From the NCBI GenBank assembly GCA_013151645.1, contig JAADHU010000028.1, positions 1 through 64,000 of the forward strand: a stretch of DNA of 64,000 nucleotides, given 5' to 3'. This document shows positions 53,001-61,603 of this stretch, in pieces; the first letter of the stretch is position 1; each line of letters starts with the position of its first letter. The notes beneath the pieces are model-generated. The model saw only the letters and a list, made by a program, of their open reading frames with translations, made no database searches and was not told the origin of the DNA. The position numbers were made by a program, and so were the translations under genes. The DNA comes from Gammaproteobacteria bacterium. Lineage in GTDB: Bacteria; Pseudomonadota; Gammaproteobacteria; Steroidobacterales; Woeseiaceae.

Positions 53001-55703
53001 TTAATTCTGCGTCGAGGGCGTGCTGCCGAGGTCGCGTGCACCGGTGATGCCGATGGCAACCGGTTTGGGTTCCGCAACGCCGTAGCCTTGCGCATAGTCA
53101 ACACCCATGCCTTTCAGCATCGTGATGATCTCTTCATTCTCGGCAAACTCGGCAATGGTCTGCTTGCCCGTCAGGTGACCGATCTCGTTAATCGAGCGCA
53201 CCATTTCACGATCGATGGGATCGTGCAATATTTCCTTGACGAAACTGCCGTCGATTTTGAGGAAATCCACCGGAAAATGCTTAAGGTAGCCGAATGACGA
53301 TAGCCCGGTACCAAAATCATCCAGCGCAAATTTGCAACCCAGTTCCTTCAGGGCGTTGATAAATCGATTTGCCTGCGAATAGCTGGCAATGGCGGCCGTT
53401 TCCGTGATCTCGAAACAGATCTTGGTCGCATCGAGGCCGCTCATCTGGAATTGCTCGATAACAAAGGGCAGGAATTTGTCATCGCCCAGACTCTGGCCCG
53501 ACAAGTTAATTGAGCACAATGCGAGGCGTTCACGTTCATCGGCCTCAGAGACCAGCCAACGGAAGGTGTTAGTGATAACCCAGCGATCGATGCGCGGTGT
53601 AATGCTGTAGCGCTCCGCAGCTTCAATGAACAAGCCTGGAGCGACAATCGCGCCGGACTCATCTCGCATTCGCAACAATATTTCGTAGTGAACGCCCGTC
53701 TCTTCCATTTGCAGCGGCAAGATGGTCTGGCGGAACAACTCAAAGCGGTCGTCCTCAAGTGCCGTGTTGATTCGCGCCGCCCATTGCTGCTCGCGCCGAC
53801 GCCGCATCAGATCAATATCGTTCTCACGGAAACTGTGGATACGATTCCTGCCGGCCTCTTTCGCCGCGGCACAGGCGCTGTCGGCCGCACTGATCAACGA
53901 AGCAACGTCTTCGTTGTCGGCAGAGATGGGCACGACGCCAATGCTGACACCCAGCCGGAAACTGCGATCGTCCCACATGAATTTGAATTCGCTGACCGCC
54001 ACGCGCAGAACTTCCGCCGTCTGCATCGCTTCTTCCAGACTGCAGCTTTCGAGCAACACACCGAATTCATCACCGCCGAGCCGCGCCAGCGTGTCGCGCC
54101 AGCGAATTTTGGATTTCAACAGTGCGCCGAGCTGGCCCAGCAGTGCATCGCCCGCGCTGTGGCCGCACGAATCATTGACGATTTTGAACTGGTCGAGATC
54201 GAGATAACAAAGCGCATAGGATGTTTCCCTCGCTTTCGCACTTTTTAAGGCACGCTCCAGGCGGTTCTCGAACTCACGCCGATTCACCAGGCCGGTCAGA
54301 ATATCGTGACTCGCATGGTAGGAAAGTCGCCGATTGAGTTCGCGCGACTCACTGACATCGTGGAAAACCAATACACCACCGGTGACATCACCCTTGCCAT
54401 CTCGAATCGGTGACGCAGTGTGCTCTACATAGAGTTCATTGCCGTCACGCCGAATGAGTAACGTCGGGCGCACCGACTTGATCGGACGATTGCGCCGGAT
54501 AGAAACGGCCAGTGGATTTTCGAGCGGCTCACAGGTTTCTTCGTGGAAACCGCGGAAAATTTCGTCAATGGGTCGACCGCTGGCGTCATCGACCTTCCAG
54601 CCGGTCAGTCCCTCGGCGATCGGGTTGATGTACTCGACATTGTAATCGGCATCAATGGTAATGACGCCATCGCCGATCGAACGCAACGTAATCTGCGCGC
54701 TCTCTTTTTCGCGAAACAATGCTTCTTCATAGAGCTTGCGGTCGGTGATGTCCACTTCCACGCCAATCAGGCGAATCAACCGTCCTTTATCGTCCTGCAG
54801 CGCCTTCGCCCGGCTTGTCATCCAGCGCCACTCACCGTTCTGGTGCTTCATGCGGTGCACGCTTTCAAACAGTGGTGTCTTCCCTTCAAGATGATCGCGC
54901 ATTTTGCCCTGTACGCGGGCCATATCGTCCGGATGAACCAGCCGATACCAGTCCGGCAATATGTCTTCCTCATCGAGTTCGTAGCCGAGCATCTCCCGCC
55001 ATCGCCGCGAAAGCTTGATGCGTTTCGTGGCGCCATCGAAATCCCACACGCCGTCGTGCGCAATCAGGTTAACCAGATCTTTACGCTCTTCAAGTGCCGC
55101 CAGCTGCTCCGTCGAACGCATGCGTTCAAGGCCAGACGCCAGCGACGAGCCAATCAGTTTCATCAACAAATGCAGGTTCGCGTCCCAGGCTTCGACCGGC
55201 CGTTCATTGGCAAGTGCCAGAAATCCGGCGATTTCACCGCGCACAGCAAAACCGATAATCAGACAGGAGCCAATGTGCAGTTCCGCCAGTCGCCGATATT
55301 CTGCGTCGGCGACGTTTGGCCCGTCCCCCAGGTCCGCAATTTCGATAAGGCGCAAGTGTCCTAGCCGTTTGTTGAGCCACGGCCAATGTGACAACGATTC
55401 GCTCGTCAACGCATCGGGGTTACAAGTGCAGAACACCGAACTCGATGACAGCACCGTTTCAATGATCGAACCGTCGGCGCTGAACAACGCCAGAAACGCG
55501 GCGTCACAACCAGTCGCATCGGGCAATTCGGCGAAGTTGCTGCGCAATTGATCGAGAAAGTGATCCGCATCCAGATTCTGGATATTAACGGCGATTTTCG
55601 TCTGCAGTGCATCAACAGCGCCGCGATTTCGTTCGCCTGCCCTGGGCCGCCGATTTCGTATCGGAACGGGGCCCGCCTGCTTTTCGCTGGACGGTGTGTT
55701 CAT
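53001..55703 (-). CDS. GAF-PAS-PAS-GGDEF-EAL signalling protein
   Basis: Cytosolic c-di-GMP protein of 900 residues without a clear membrane span. Order: a GAF-like N-terminal region (about 40-200), PAS with PAC (about 215-335, WDFDGATKRIKLSRRWREML), a second PAS (about 340-455), a GGDEF domain with intact LGGDEFG and an RxxD inhibitory site (RWRD) five residues before it, and a C-terminal EAL domain. The EAL signature is YEILLRM, with Ile for Ala; EITETAA and DDFGTGLSS remain. It is probably a cyclase with product inhibition; phosphodiesterase activity is uncertain. Confidence 0.92.
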   Translation of the reverse strand: MNTPSSEKQAGPVPIRNRRPRAGERNRGAVDALQTKIAVNIQNLDADHFLDQLRSNFAELPDATGCDAAFLALFSADGSIIETVLSSSSVFCTCNPDALTSESLSHWPWLNKRLGHLRLIEIADLGDGPNVADAEYRRLAELHIGSCLIIGFAVRGEIAGFLALANERPVEAWDANLHLLMKLIGSSLASGLERMRSTEQLAALEERKDLVNLIAHDGVWDFDGATKRIKLSRRWREMLGYELDEEDILPDWYRLVHPDDMARVQGKMRDHLEGKTPLFESVHRMKHQNGEWRWMTSRAKALQDDKGRLIRLIGVEVDITDRKLYEEALFREKESAQITLRSIGDGVITIDADYNVEYINPIAEGLTGWKVDDASGRPIDEIFRGFHEETCEPLENPLAVSIRRNRPIKSVRPTLLIRRDGNELYVEHTASPIRDGKGDVTGGVLVFHDVSESRELNRRLSYHASHDILTGLVNRREFENRLERALKSAKARETSYALCYLDLDQFKIVNDSCGHSAGDALLGQLGALLKSKIRWRDTLARLGGDEFGVLLESCSLEEAMQTAEVLRVAVSEFKFMWDDRSFRLGVSIGVVPISADNEDVASLISAADSACAAAKEAGRNRIHSFRENDIDLMRRRREQQWAARINTALEDDRFELFRQTILPLQMEETGVHYEILLRMRDESGAIVAPGLFIEAAERYSITPRIDRWVITNTFRWLVSEADERERLALCSINLSGQSLGDDKFLPFVIEQFQMSGLDATKICFEITETAAIASYSQANRFINALKELGCKFALDDFGTGLSSFGYLKHFPVDFLKIDGSFVKEILHDPIDREMVRSINEIGHLTGKQTIAEFAENEEIITMLKGMGVDYAQGYGVAEPKPVAIGITGARDLGSTPSTQN

Positions 55704-55991
55704 AGGGCTCTATTCGCCGCATGGGTCAAATACATCAAATCACTCAATCTTCGTTGTGGGTGACGCGATTTAACATTTTCATTGTCGACTTGCGTGCTGC
55801 CTGATGCAGTAGGCGCATTTTGACAGGTTACCGCAGGAATACAAGGTAAGTGACTGTAATATTTATGTCTTCTTCGTATTCTTGCAGATCACCCTGCGCC
55901 TAATCGGCTGTTTAACCGGCGCCACGTCAACCGTCTCCCACCGCTGGCGTTATAGCCCGTAACCCTCATGATTTTCGATAAGGAGACGAAC

Positions 55992-57896
55992 ATGAACCTT
56001 TCCAACAACCGCCTGCCCGGCGTGAGCCACCGAACGATATGGATGTCCGTAACGCTAGTGCTCTTTGCGTTACTCCTCACGGCCTGTGGCGGCGGCGGGG
56101 CAGCGACTACCGCAACCCCGGCACCCATCGCCGTCGGTTGTAACCCGGCCGATCCCGCCACAAGTTCCGAATGCGGCACGTTATTTATCGGCATAACCGA
56201 TGCCGACGGCGATTTTCTAAGCTATACCGTGGATGTCGTCTCGTTGCTGCTTGAGAAAGCCGACGGCTCTGTCATTGAGACACTGCCAAACACCACACGG
56301 ATCGATTTTTCTCAATACGTCGATTTGACCGAGTTCGTCTCGGCCGCGACCGTACCGCCCGGCGTTTACGTCGCCGGTACGATCAGTCTCGACTACACGG
56401 ACGCCGAGGTCATTGTCGAAGCCAATGGCGAGGCCAAGGAAGCCATCGTCGTCGATACGAATGGTGTCGCGCTGACGCAAGCTGACTTGAAAATTGTGCT
56501 GCCGGACGACAGTCATCTGCGCATTACGCGAGGACTCGCGTCTTTGCTGACGATCGATTTCGACCTCGCCGCGTCTCACACCGTTGACATCGCATCGACG
56601 CCAGCGATCGCAACCGCGGAGCCTTTCATCGTCGCCGAGATTGATCCGGTAGACAGCAAGGACATTCGCGTACGCGGCCTTTTTGTTGAGGCGAACGAAG
56701 CCGAGATGGTGTACACCGTCGCGATACGACCATTCCATGATCGTGTCGGTGACTTCGGCCAGGTACAGGTTTACGTCACTGACGACACCGAGTTTGAAGT
56801 CAATGGAGAGATGTTTGCCGGTAGCGAGGGCCTGCGCGCCCTCAACGTCGCCGGTCGCGGAACGCTGACCGTCGCTCAAGGCACGTTAAACGTTGCCGAG
56901 CGAGCATTCACCGCGAACATCGTACTCGCTGGCAGCAGCGTGCCTGGCGGCGAAGTTGACGCCGTTAAAGGCAACGTGATTTCCCGCAACGGCAACGAAC
57001 TCGTTGTGCGGGGTGGCACGGTTATCTTGCGGGACGAACGTGCATTTTTCCGCGATGACATCACGGTTACCGTCGGCCCGGATACCCGCGTTTTCAAAAC
57101 GACGTTTGACGGTCAGTTGACGACCGACGCGATTTCGGTGGGTCAAAACGTCACCATCCGCGGTGAAGTGACCGTACGGGACGAAAGTGGTTTGCACATG
57201 GATGCAACGGCCGGTGTCGTACGTATGAACGTGACCCACCTGAGTGGTACCGTAAACACCGTCATGCCCGGGCAAATAGACATTGCCTTGCACGCCATTG
57301 ACCGCCGCAGGGCCGATCTCTTCGACTTTAGCGGTACCGGCATGAGTGCAGACACCGATGCTGATCCGACCAACTATGAAGTGTCTACCGGCAATCTTCT
57401 GATGCCGTTCCAGTCGAGTGGCAAACCGGTTGTCGTTTTCGGTTTCCCGAATGACTTCGGCGCAGCACCACCGGATTTTGCGGGACGAACGATTGTCGAC
57501 TTTACAGAGGTACGCAGTGTCCTGGGTGTTGGCTGGGGAGCCGCAGGCACAACGGCACCGTTTCTCTCCATCGGTCCGGACGGCCTGTTGCTGGACAACC
57601 AGAACGTGGATATTGACCAGCGACATTACATCAAGAGCGGTCCGGTTCTGATTGACCTGACCGCGCTCGATTCCGGCACGCTGATCGCACCGCGCGAAAC
57701 CGGCCGTAAATTGTTCATCCTGAAAACGACGGACAGCCTGCAGCTGTATGCCGACTTCAGCGAGTTCACCACGGCCGTGTCGAATGAACTCGGCGCAGGT
57801 TCAACCGCACGATCGATGTTTGCTCGCGGCCAGTACGACGCTGCCAGCAACACGTTCTCAGCGTACAAGATTGGCGTCTATTTGCTGGAGCCGTAA
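55992..57896 (+). CDS. DUF4382/DUF5666-type lipoprotein
   Basis: Large envelope lipoprotein of 634 residues. The signal ends in the lipobox LLTAC, followed by a Gly/Ala/Thr linker. The first part (GTLFIGITDADGDFLSYTVD and LLLEKADGSVIE) matches DUF4382; the rest is built of repeated beta modules of the DUF5666 type such as DIRVRGLFVEANEAE, GEVDAVKGNVISRNGNELV and HLSGTVNTVMPGQ. Function unknown; DUF4382 proteins may be carbohydrate-binding. The ATG is chosen after AAGGAGACGAAC. Preceded by a 290-base gap with no gene; a strong terminator follows. Confidence 0.85.
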   Translation: MNLSNNRLPGVSHRTIWMSVTLVLFALLLTACGGGGAATTATPAPIAVGCNPADPATSSECGTLFIGITDADGDFLSYTVDVVSLLLEKADGSVIETLPNTTRIDFSQYVDLTEFVSAATVPPGVYVAGTISLDYTDAEVIVEANGEAKEAIVVDTNGVALTQADLKIVLPDDSHLRITRGLASLLTIDFDLAASHTVDIASTPAIATAEPFIVAEIDPVDSKDIRVRGLFVEANEAEMVYTVAIRPFHDRVGDFGQVQVYVTDDTEFEVNGEMFAGSEGLRALNVAGRGTLTVAQGTLNVAERAFTANIVLAGSSVPGGEVDAVKGNVISRNGNELVVRGGTVILRDERAFFRDDITVTVGPDTRVFKTTFDGQLTTDAISVGQNVTIRGEVTVRDESGLHMDATAGVVRMNVTHLSGTVNTVMPGQIDIALHAIDRRRADLFDFSGTGMSADTDADPTNYEVSTGNLLMPFQSSGKPVVVFGFPNDFGAAPPDFAGRTIVDFTEVRSVLGVGWGAAGTTAPFLSIGPDGLLLDNQNVDIDQRHYIKSGPVLIDLTALDSGTLIAPRETGRKLFILKTTDSLQLYADFSEFTTAVSNELGAGSTARSMFARGQYDAASNTFSAYKIGVYLLEP

Positions 57897-57970
57897 ATTG
57901 AAGGTGTCGATGTAGTCCTTCTTGCGACTGCCGGGGTTATCCCCCGAAGTCTCCGGCAGGCCTGGCTCCG

Positions 57971-58002
57971 ACCCCGCACTGAAAGGTGCGGGGTTTTTTT
58001 TT
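57971..58002 (+). terminator. Rho-independent terminator
   Basis: A perfect stem CCCCGCAC / GTGCGGGG with a six-base loop is followed by nine T, 75 bases after the lipoprotein gene. This is the clearest terminator in the window. Confidence 0.95.
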
Positions 58003-58063
58003 GCGTCCATCCACCTGACACGCGACCCCACTAAAGCCGATACGAGCGCAACAGTCTGCTAGC

Positions 58064-59086
58064 ATGCCTCCCATGGAAGACCTAAGCGAACTTATCGATC
58101 TTGCCAAGCGCCTCCCGAAGGCCGAGCTGCATTTGCACATCGAAGGCAGCCTTGAGCCCGGCATGGTCATGCAAATGGCACAGCGAAATCGCATTGACTT
58201 GCCGTTCAAATCAAGCGAGGAACTCGAGGCACTTTACGATTTCAGGGATCTGCAATCGTTTCTAGACCTTTACTTCCTCGCGACCAATGTTTTGCAAACC
58301 GAACAGGATTTCTACGACCTGACCTGGGCCTACCTGGAGCAATGCAAGGCAGAAAACATCGTACATACCGAAATCTTCTTCGACCCCCAGAGTCATACTC
58401 ATCGGGGAATTCCGCTCAGGGTTGTCATTGACGGCATTCATGGTGCGTTGACCGAGGCCAAATCCGAACTGGACATCAGCAGTCGCCTTATTCTGTGTTT
58501 TCTCCGTCACTTGCCGGCCGACGATGCCTTGGCTACCTGGCAATCAGCCGAGCCTTTCCTGGACCGTATTGACGGCGTCGGACTCGACTCGGCCGAAAAA
58601 GATTTCCCGCCGGAACTGTTTACTGCTGTATTCCAACTGGCGCGGGAAGCCGGGCTGAAAACCGTCGCACACGCCGGTGAGGAAGGCCCTCCTGCATACA
58701 TTCGCCAGGCCGTGGACTTGCTGCAGGTTTCCCGGATCGACCACGGCGTCCGTATAACAGAAGATGCCGCCCTGCTGGCAGAAATCGCCCGCCGGCAAAT
58801 TCCGTTGACGGTGTGCCCTCTTTCGAATACCCGCCTGTGCGTCTACGAATCAATGCAGGAACATCCGTTGCTGGAATTGTTAAAGCAAGGATTGCTGGTG
58901 ACCGTCAATTCCGACGATCCCGCGTATTTTGGCGGCTATTTGCAACAGAATTTCGTGGCTGTCATCGATGCCTTGAAGCCGAACCGGGAGCAGGTGCTGC
59001 AGTTAGTCCGCAACGGCTTTGTTGCCAGCTTCCTGGATGAGGCCAGTCAGTCTCGATGGCTGGATGAAATCGAGCAAAGCAACTGA
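58064..59086 (+). CDS. Adenine deaminase of the adenosine-deaminase-like family
   Basis: Zinc-dependent purine deaminase of 340 residues. Metal and catalytic motifs are LPKAELHLHIEGSLEPG, VAHAGEEGPPAYI, RIDHGVRITED and VNSDDPAYFGGYLQ. The pattern FRDLQSFLDLYF, TEIFFDPQSHTHRG and CFLRHLPADDAL is that of the fungal Aah1 and Pseudomonas PA0148 group, which prefers adenine over adenosine; this is family knowledge, not measured here. Two ATG starts lie nine bases apart. Likely role: purine salvage, adenine to hypoxanthine. Confidence 0.88.
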   Translation: MPPMEDLSELIDLAKRLPKAELHLHIEGSLEPGMVMQMAQRNRIDLPFKSSEELEALYDFRDLQSFLDLYFLATNVLQTEQDFYDLTWAYLEQCKAENIVHTEIFFDPQSHTHRGIPLRVVIDGIHGALTEAKSELDISSRLILCFLRHLPADDALATWQSAEPFLDRIDGVGLDSAEKDFPPELFTAVFQLAREAGLKTVAHAGEEGPPAYIRQAVDLLQVSRIDHGVRITEDAALLAEIARRQIPLTVCPLSNTRLCVYESMQEHPLLELLKQGLLVTVNSDDPAYFGGYLQQNFVAVIDALKPNREQVLQLVRNGFVASFLDEASQSRWLDEIEQSN

Positions 59087-59100
59087 AGGATAAGGAAAAA

Positions 59101-59176
59101 TGGTGCCGGTACGCGGAGTCGAACCACGGACTTCCACATTACGAATGTGGCGCTCTACCAACTGAGCTATACCGGC
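59101..59176 (-). tRNA. tRNA-Thr (anticodon CGT)
   Basis: Read on the minus strand, the 76-base sequence folds as a normal cloverleaf: acceptor GCCGGTA pairing with TACCGGC, D-arm AGCTCAGTTGGTAGAGC, anticodon stem CCACA/TGTGG with loop TTCGTAA, T-arm with GGTTCGACTCC, and an encoded CCA end. Anticodon CGT decodes ACG threonine codons. Confidence 0.97.
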
Positions 59177-59273
59177 TTTGAGCCGTTTTTCGGTACGTCG
59201 CGGTAGCGACGTCTGGCGGCGCGAGAGTATAGCGCCGCCATGTCTCGATCACCAGTGTGGCCGGTGAGATTCG

Positions 59274-59681
59274 TCAGATTTTCCTGTCGCGAATCTTGAT
59301 CAGGACGTCGACGTTCTCCAGTTCCGTACCCGGCGGCAATGGCGGCAGGTTCATGATACGGATTTGCTCGTCGGGGATGTCGCTCAACTCACCGATATCG
59401 ACGTGATAAAAATGATGATGCGGGTGAATCGTTGAGTCATAGAATGTGCGGCTCGGGTCCACGTGCAGTGCTCTCACAAGACCTTTTTCGGCAAACAGAT
59501 GCAGGGTGTTGTATACGGTCGCCTTGGATACGCGACTGCCTTTCTTGCGCAACATCGCCAGAATCTGGTCGGCCGCCAGATGCTGCGGTTTATCCAATAG
59601 AATCCCTGCTACTTCAAGGCGTTGCGATGTAACCGCGATTCCGAATTCCGTCAAACGGGTCTGAATGTCCATTCGAGACAT
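59274..59681 (-). CDS. Fur-family transcriptional regulator (Irr-like, no structural-zinc cysteines)
   Basis: DNA-binding repressor of 135 residues. The winged helix includes LTEFGIAVTSQRLEVAGILL and SKATVYNTLHLFAEKGLVRA; the dimer/metal region includes HPHHHFYHVDIGELSDIP. The CxxC pairs that bind structural zinc in Fur, Zur and PerR are absent: the protein has no cysteine. The HHH patch and the text after it recall Irr, the haem/iron regulator known mainly from alphaproteobacteria. The ATG follows AAGGATCTGACG. It is transcribed away from the pilin operon. Confidence 0.88.
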   Translation of the reverse strand: MSRMDIQTRLTEFGIAVTSQRLEVAGILLDKPQHLAADQILAMLRKKGSRVSKATVYNTLHLFAEKGLVRALHVDPSRTFYDSTIHPHHHFYHVDIGELSDIPDEQIRIMNLPPLPPGTELENVDVLIKIRDRKI

Positions 59682-59851
59682 CGTCAGATCCTTTAGATTG
59701 AGTCCAATTGCCCAGTATAAGCGAAAATCGTTCTCATTTGACCAGTGCACGCACGCTTTGAGCGCGAAAACGCCTTGTTTTGGCCAGTTTGTGGCTGCTG
59801 ACCCTGTTCCGTACTGCGTTATTCTCGTGTCCTCGAACAAGGAGGTTCGCG

Positions 59852-60391
59852 ATGAATCAACGCCGACACTGGACCGGTTACAGCCTGTATGAGTTACTCA
59901 TGACACTCGGCCTCGCGGCCATCATTTTCGGCCTGGGACTGCCGTCATTCGGCCGTCTCATCGCGGACAAGCGACTATTGGTCGAGAGTACGGCGCTCTT
60001 CCACGCGGTGCACCGCGCGCGCCAGGAATCCATCGTCAGACGTCGCGTTGTCAGTATTTGCCCGAGCGTTGACGCACTGTATTGCGACGCCGACGGGGAC
60101 TGGTCCCGGGGCTGGATCGTTTTTGCCAACAAGGGCTGGACCGGACTGGATATACGTGACGACACCGAGACCCTGATCAGTCAGCATCGCGTCGGCGATA
60201 GCGCACGCATCGAGGCAAACCGGGCAATTTTTTCCTTCCGCTCGACACACAAGAGAGCCACCAACGGGACTGTGATCGTCTGCGACCGCAGCGGCCGCGC
60301 CGAAGCACGAGCCGTCGTCATCAGTTATACCGGCCGGCCCCGGGTTGCACGCCGGAACACCCGTGGCGTGCCGTACCGGTGTGCGGATTAA
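59852..60391 (+). CDS. fimT: FimT/GspH-type minor pseudopilin (first)
   Basis: Type IV pilus minor pilin of 179 residues. The prepilin peptidase site is TGYSLYELLMTLGLAAIIFG, with Tyr rather than Phe at +1 and the essential Glu at +5, followed by the hydrophobic helix. The C-terminal part has the GspH/FimT beta fold text VVSICPSVDALYCDADGDWS-RGWIVFAN. Start ATG six bases after AAGGAGG, an ideal site. First gene of the cluster fimT, fimT, pilV, pilW, pilX, small gene, pilY1. Confidence 0.9.
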   Translation: MNQRRHWTGYSLYELLMTLGLAAIIFGLGLPSFGRLIADKRLLVESTALFHAVHRARQESIVRRRVVSICPSVDALYCDADGDWSRGWIVFANKGWTGLDIRDDTETLISQHRVGDSARIEANRAIFSFRSTHKRATNGTVIVCDRSGRAEARAVVISYTGRPRVARRNTRGVPYRCAD

Positions 60392-60490
60392 GTTAAGTCA
60401 TTGTGATCGAATTCGACCGTCCGTCGGTCATCAGCGGCCGCTGGTCGGATACTCGACGTGACGCTCGCTCCGGCAACGTATATTAGCGCC

Positions 60491-61084
60491 ATGAAAACGC
60501 AGTCTCAAAAAGGCTTCACGCTGTTCGAATTGCTGATTACGATGTTGATCGTCGGCGTGGTAATGACACTTGGCTTGCCCAACCTCACCTCATTCGCGCA
60601 AAACAGCCGCGTGACAACCACCGCCAATGACTTGCTTGCCAGCTTGTACCTGGCACGCTCGGAAGCGGCTCGATCAAAGACCAACATTACGATCTGCGGC
60701 AGCCAGTCCCCCATGGCGGCAAATGCCGCTTGCGATGGCACGTTTGACGACGGCTGGATCGTTTTCGTTGATTCAAACCTCCCCGCTGCGGTACGTGACG
60801 TCGTGAATGAAAATGTACTAAAAGCTTATCCGGCCATTGACAGCGAACTCGACATCGTGACCAACGGCGGCGCAACGTATTTCAGTTTCGCCGGCACCGG
60901 ACTCGGGCGTGGCAACATCAATGGCACCGCCCTGCAAGCGGCAAGAATCTGTGATGATCGTGGCAACGTGACCGTCGTCGGCGACAGCGACTCGGCGGCA
61001 AGAGTCCTGATCATCACGCCGATTGGCCGGGCAACGGTATTGCGCGACGTTGCGCAGATCACGGCACAAGGCGGCTGTCCATGA
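60491..61084 (+). CDS. fimT: FimT/FimU-type minor pilin (second)
   Basis: Second GspH/FimT-domain pilin, 197 residues. The leader is MKTQSQKG, cut before FTLFELLITMLIVGVVM, so +1 is Phe and +5 Glu. The C-terminal domain has ITICGSQSPMAANAACDGTF-DDGWIVFVD and a Cys near the end (QGGCP). In Pseudomonas FimU-PilV-PilW-PilX-PilE prime pilus assembly with PilY1; this gene is in the FimU position. It overlaps pilV by four bases. Confidence 0.92.
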   Translation: MKTQSQKGFTLFELLITMLIVGVVMTLGLPNLTSFAQNSRVTTTANDLLASLYLARSEAARSKTNITICGSQSPMAANAACDGTFDDGWIVFVDSNLPAAVRDVVNENVLKAYPAIDSELDIVTNGGATYFSFAGTGLGRGNINGTALQAARICDDRGNVTVVGDSDSAARVLIITPIGRATVLRDVAQITAQGGCP

Positions 61085-61599
61085 GCGACAGTCACATCCA
61101 TGCAGTCCTTATCGGGAACAACACAGTGAAACCGAATTCCGAAATGCGTATCAGGACCACGGTAGCCGGTTTTTCACTGGTTGAAGTTTTGATCGCACTG
61201 GTCATTATGTCGGTCGGCATGCTCGGCATCGCCGGTCTTTATGTGCACACAATGCAGGCCGGTCGCACCTCGCTTTTCCGCCACCATGCAGTCACGCTGG
61301 CAGGCGATATCGCGGATCGCATTCGCGCCAACCCGCTGGCCGGTGTCGGCTACATCGTGGCCGGCGTCGACAACAACTGTGTTGACGGTGGCGTCGATTG
61401 TACAAGCACCGAGATGGCGCAAAACGATATTTTTCTGTGGGAGCAGCAGGCGGACGATACTTTACCTGCCGGTACCGTCAACATCGTTTTTAATAATGGC
61501 ATCGTCCCGAGTACCTACCAGATTACCGTGAGCTGGAACGAGGCGGGACAGAATCCGCCGCCGCAATATCGAATCACCATTCCGGTCTTCGGGATTTGA
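61081..61599 (+). CDS. pilV: PilV-type minor pilin
   Basis: Minor pilin of 172 residues with the prepilin motif AGFSLVEVLIALVIMSVGML; cleavage before Phe, Glu at +5. The first ATG gives an unusually long leader of about 30 residues and lies in the ATGA overlap with the previous gene; an ATG at 61144 would give a leader of nine residues, which is more normal. The mature domain has one Cys pair (NNCVDGGVDC). Third pilin of the minor-pilin set. Confidence 0.9.
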   Translation: MSDSHIHAVLIGNNTVKPNSEMRIRTTVAGFSLVEVLIALVIMSVGMLGIAGLYVHTMQAGRTSLFRHHAVTLAGDIADRIRANPLAGVGYIVAGVDNNCVDGGVDCTSTEMAQNDIFLWEQQADDTLPAGTVNIVFNNGIVPSTYQITVSWNEAGQNPPPQYRITIPVFGI

Positions 61600-61603
61600 T
61601 GCC

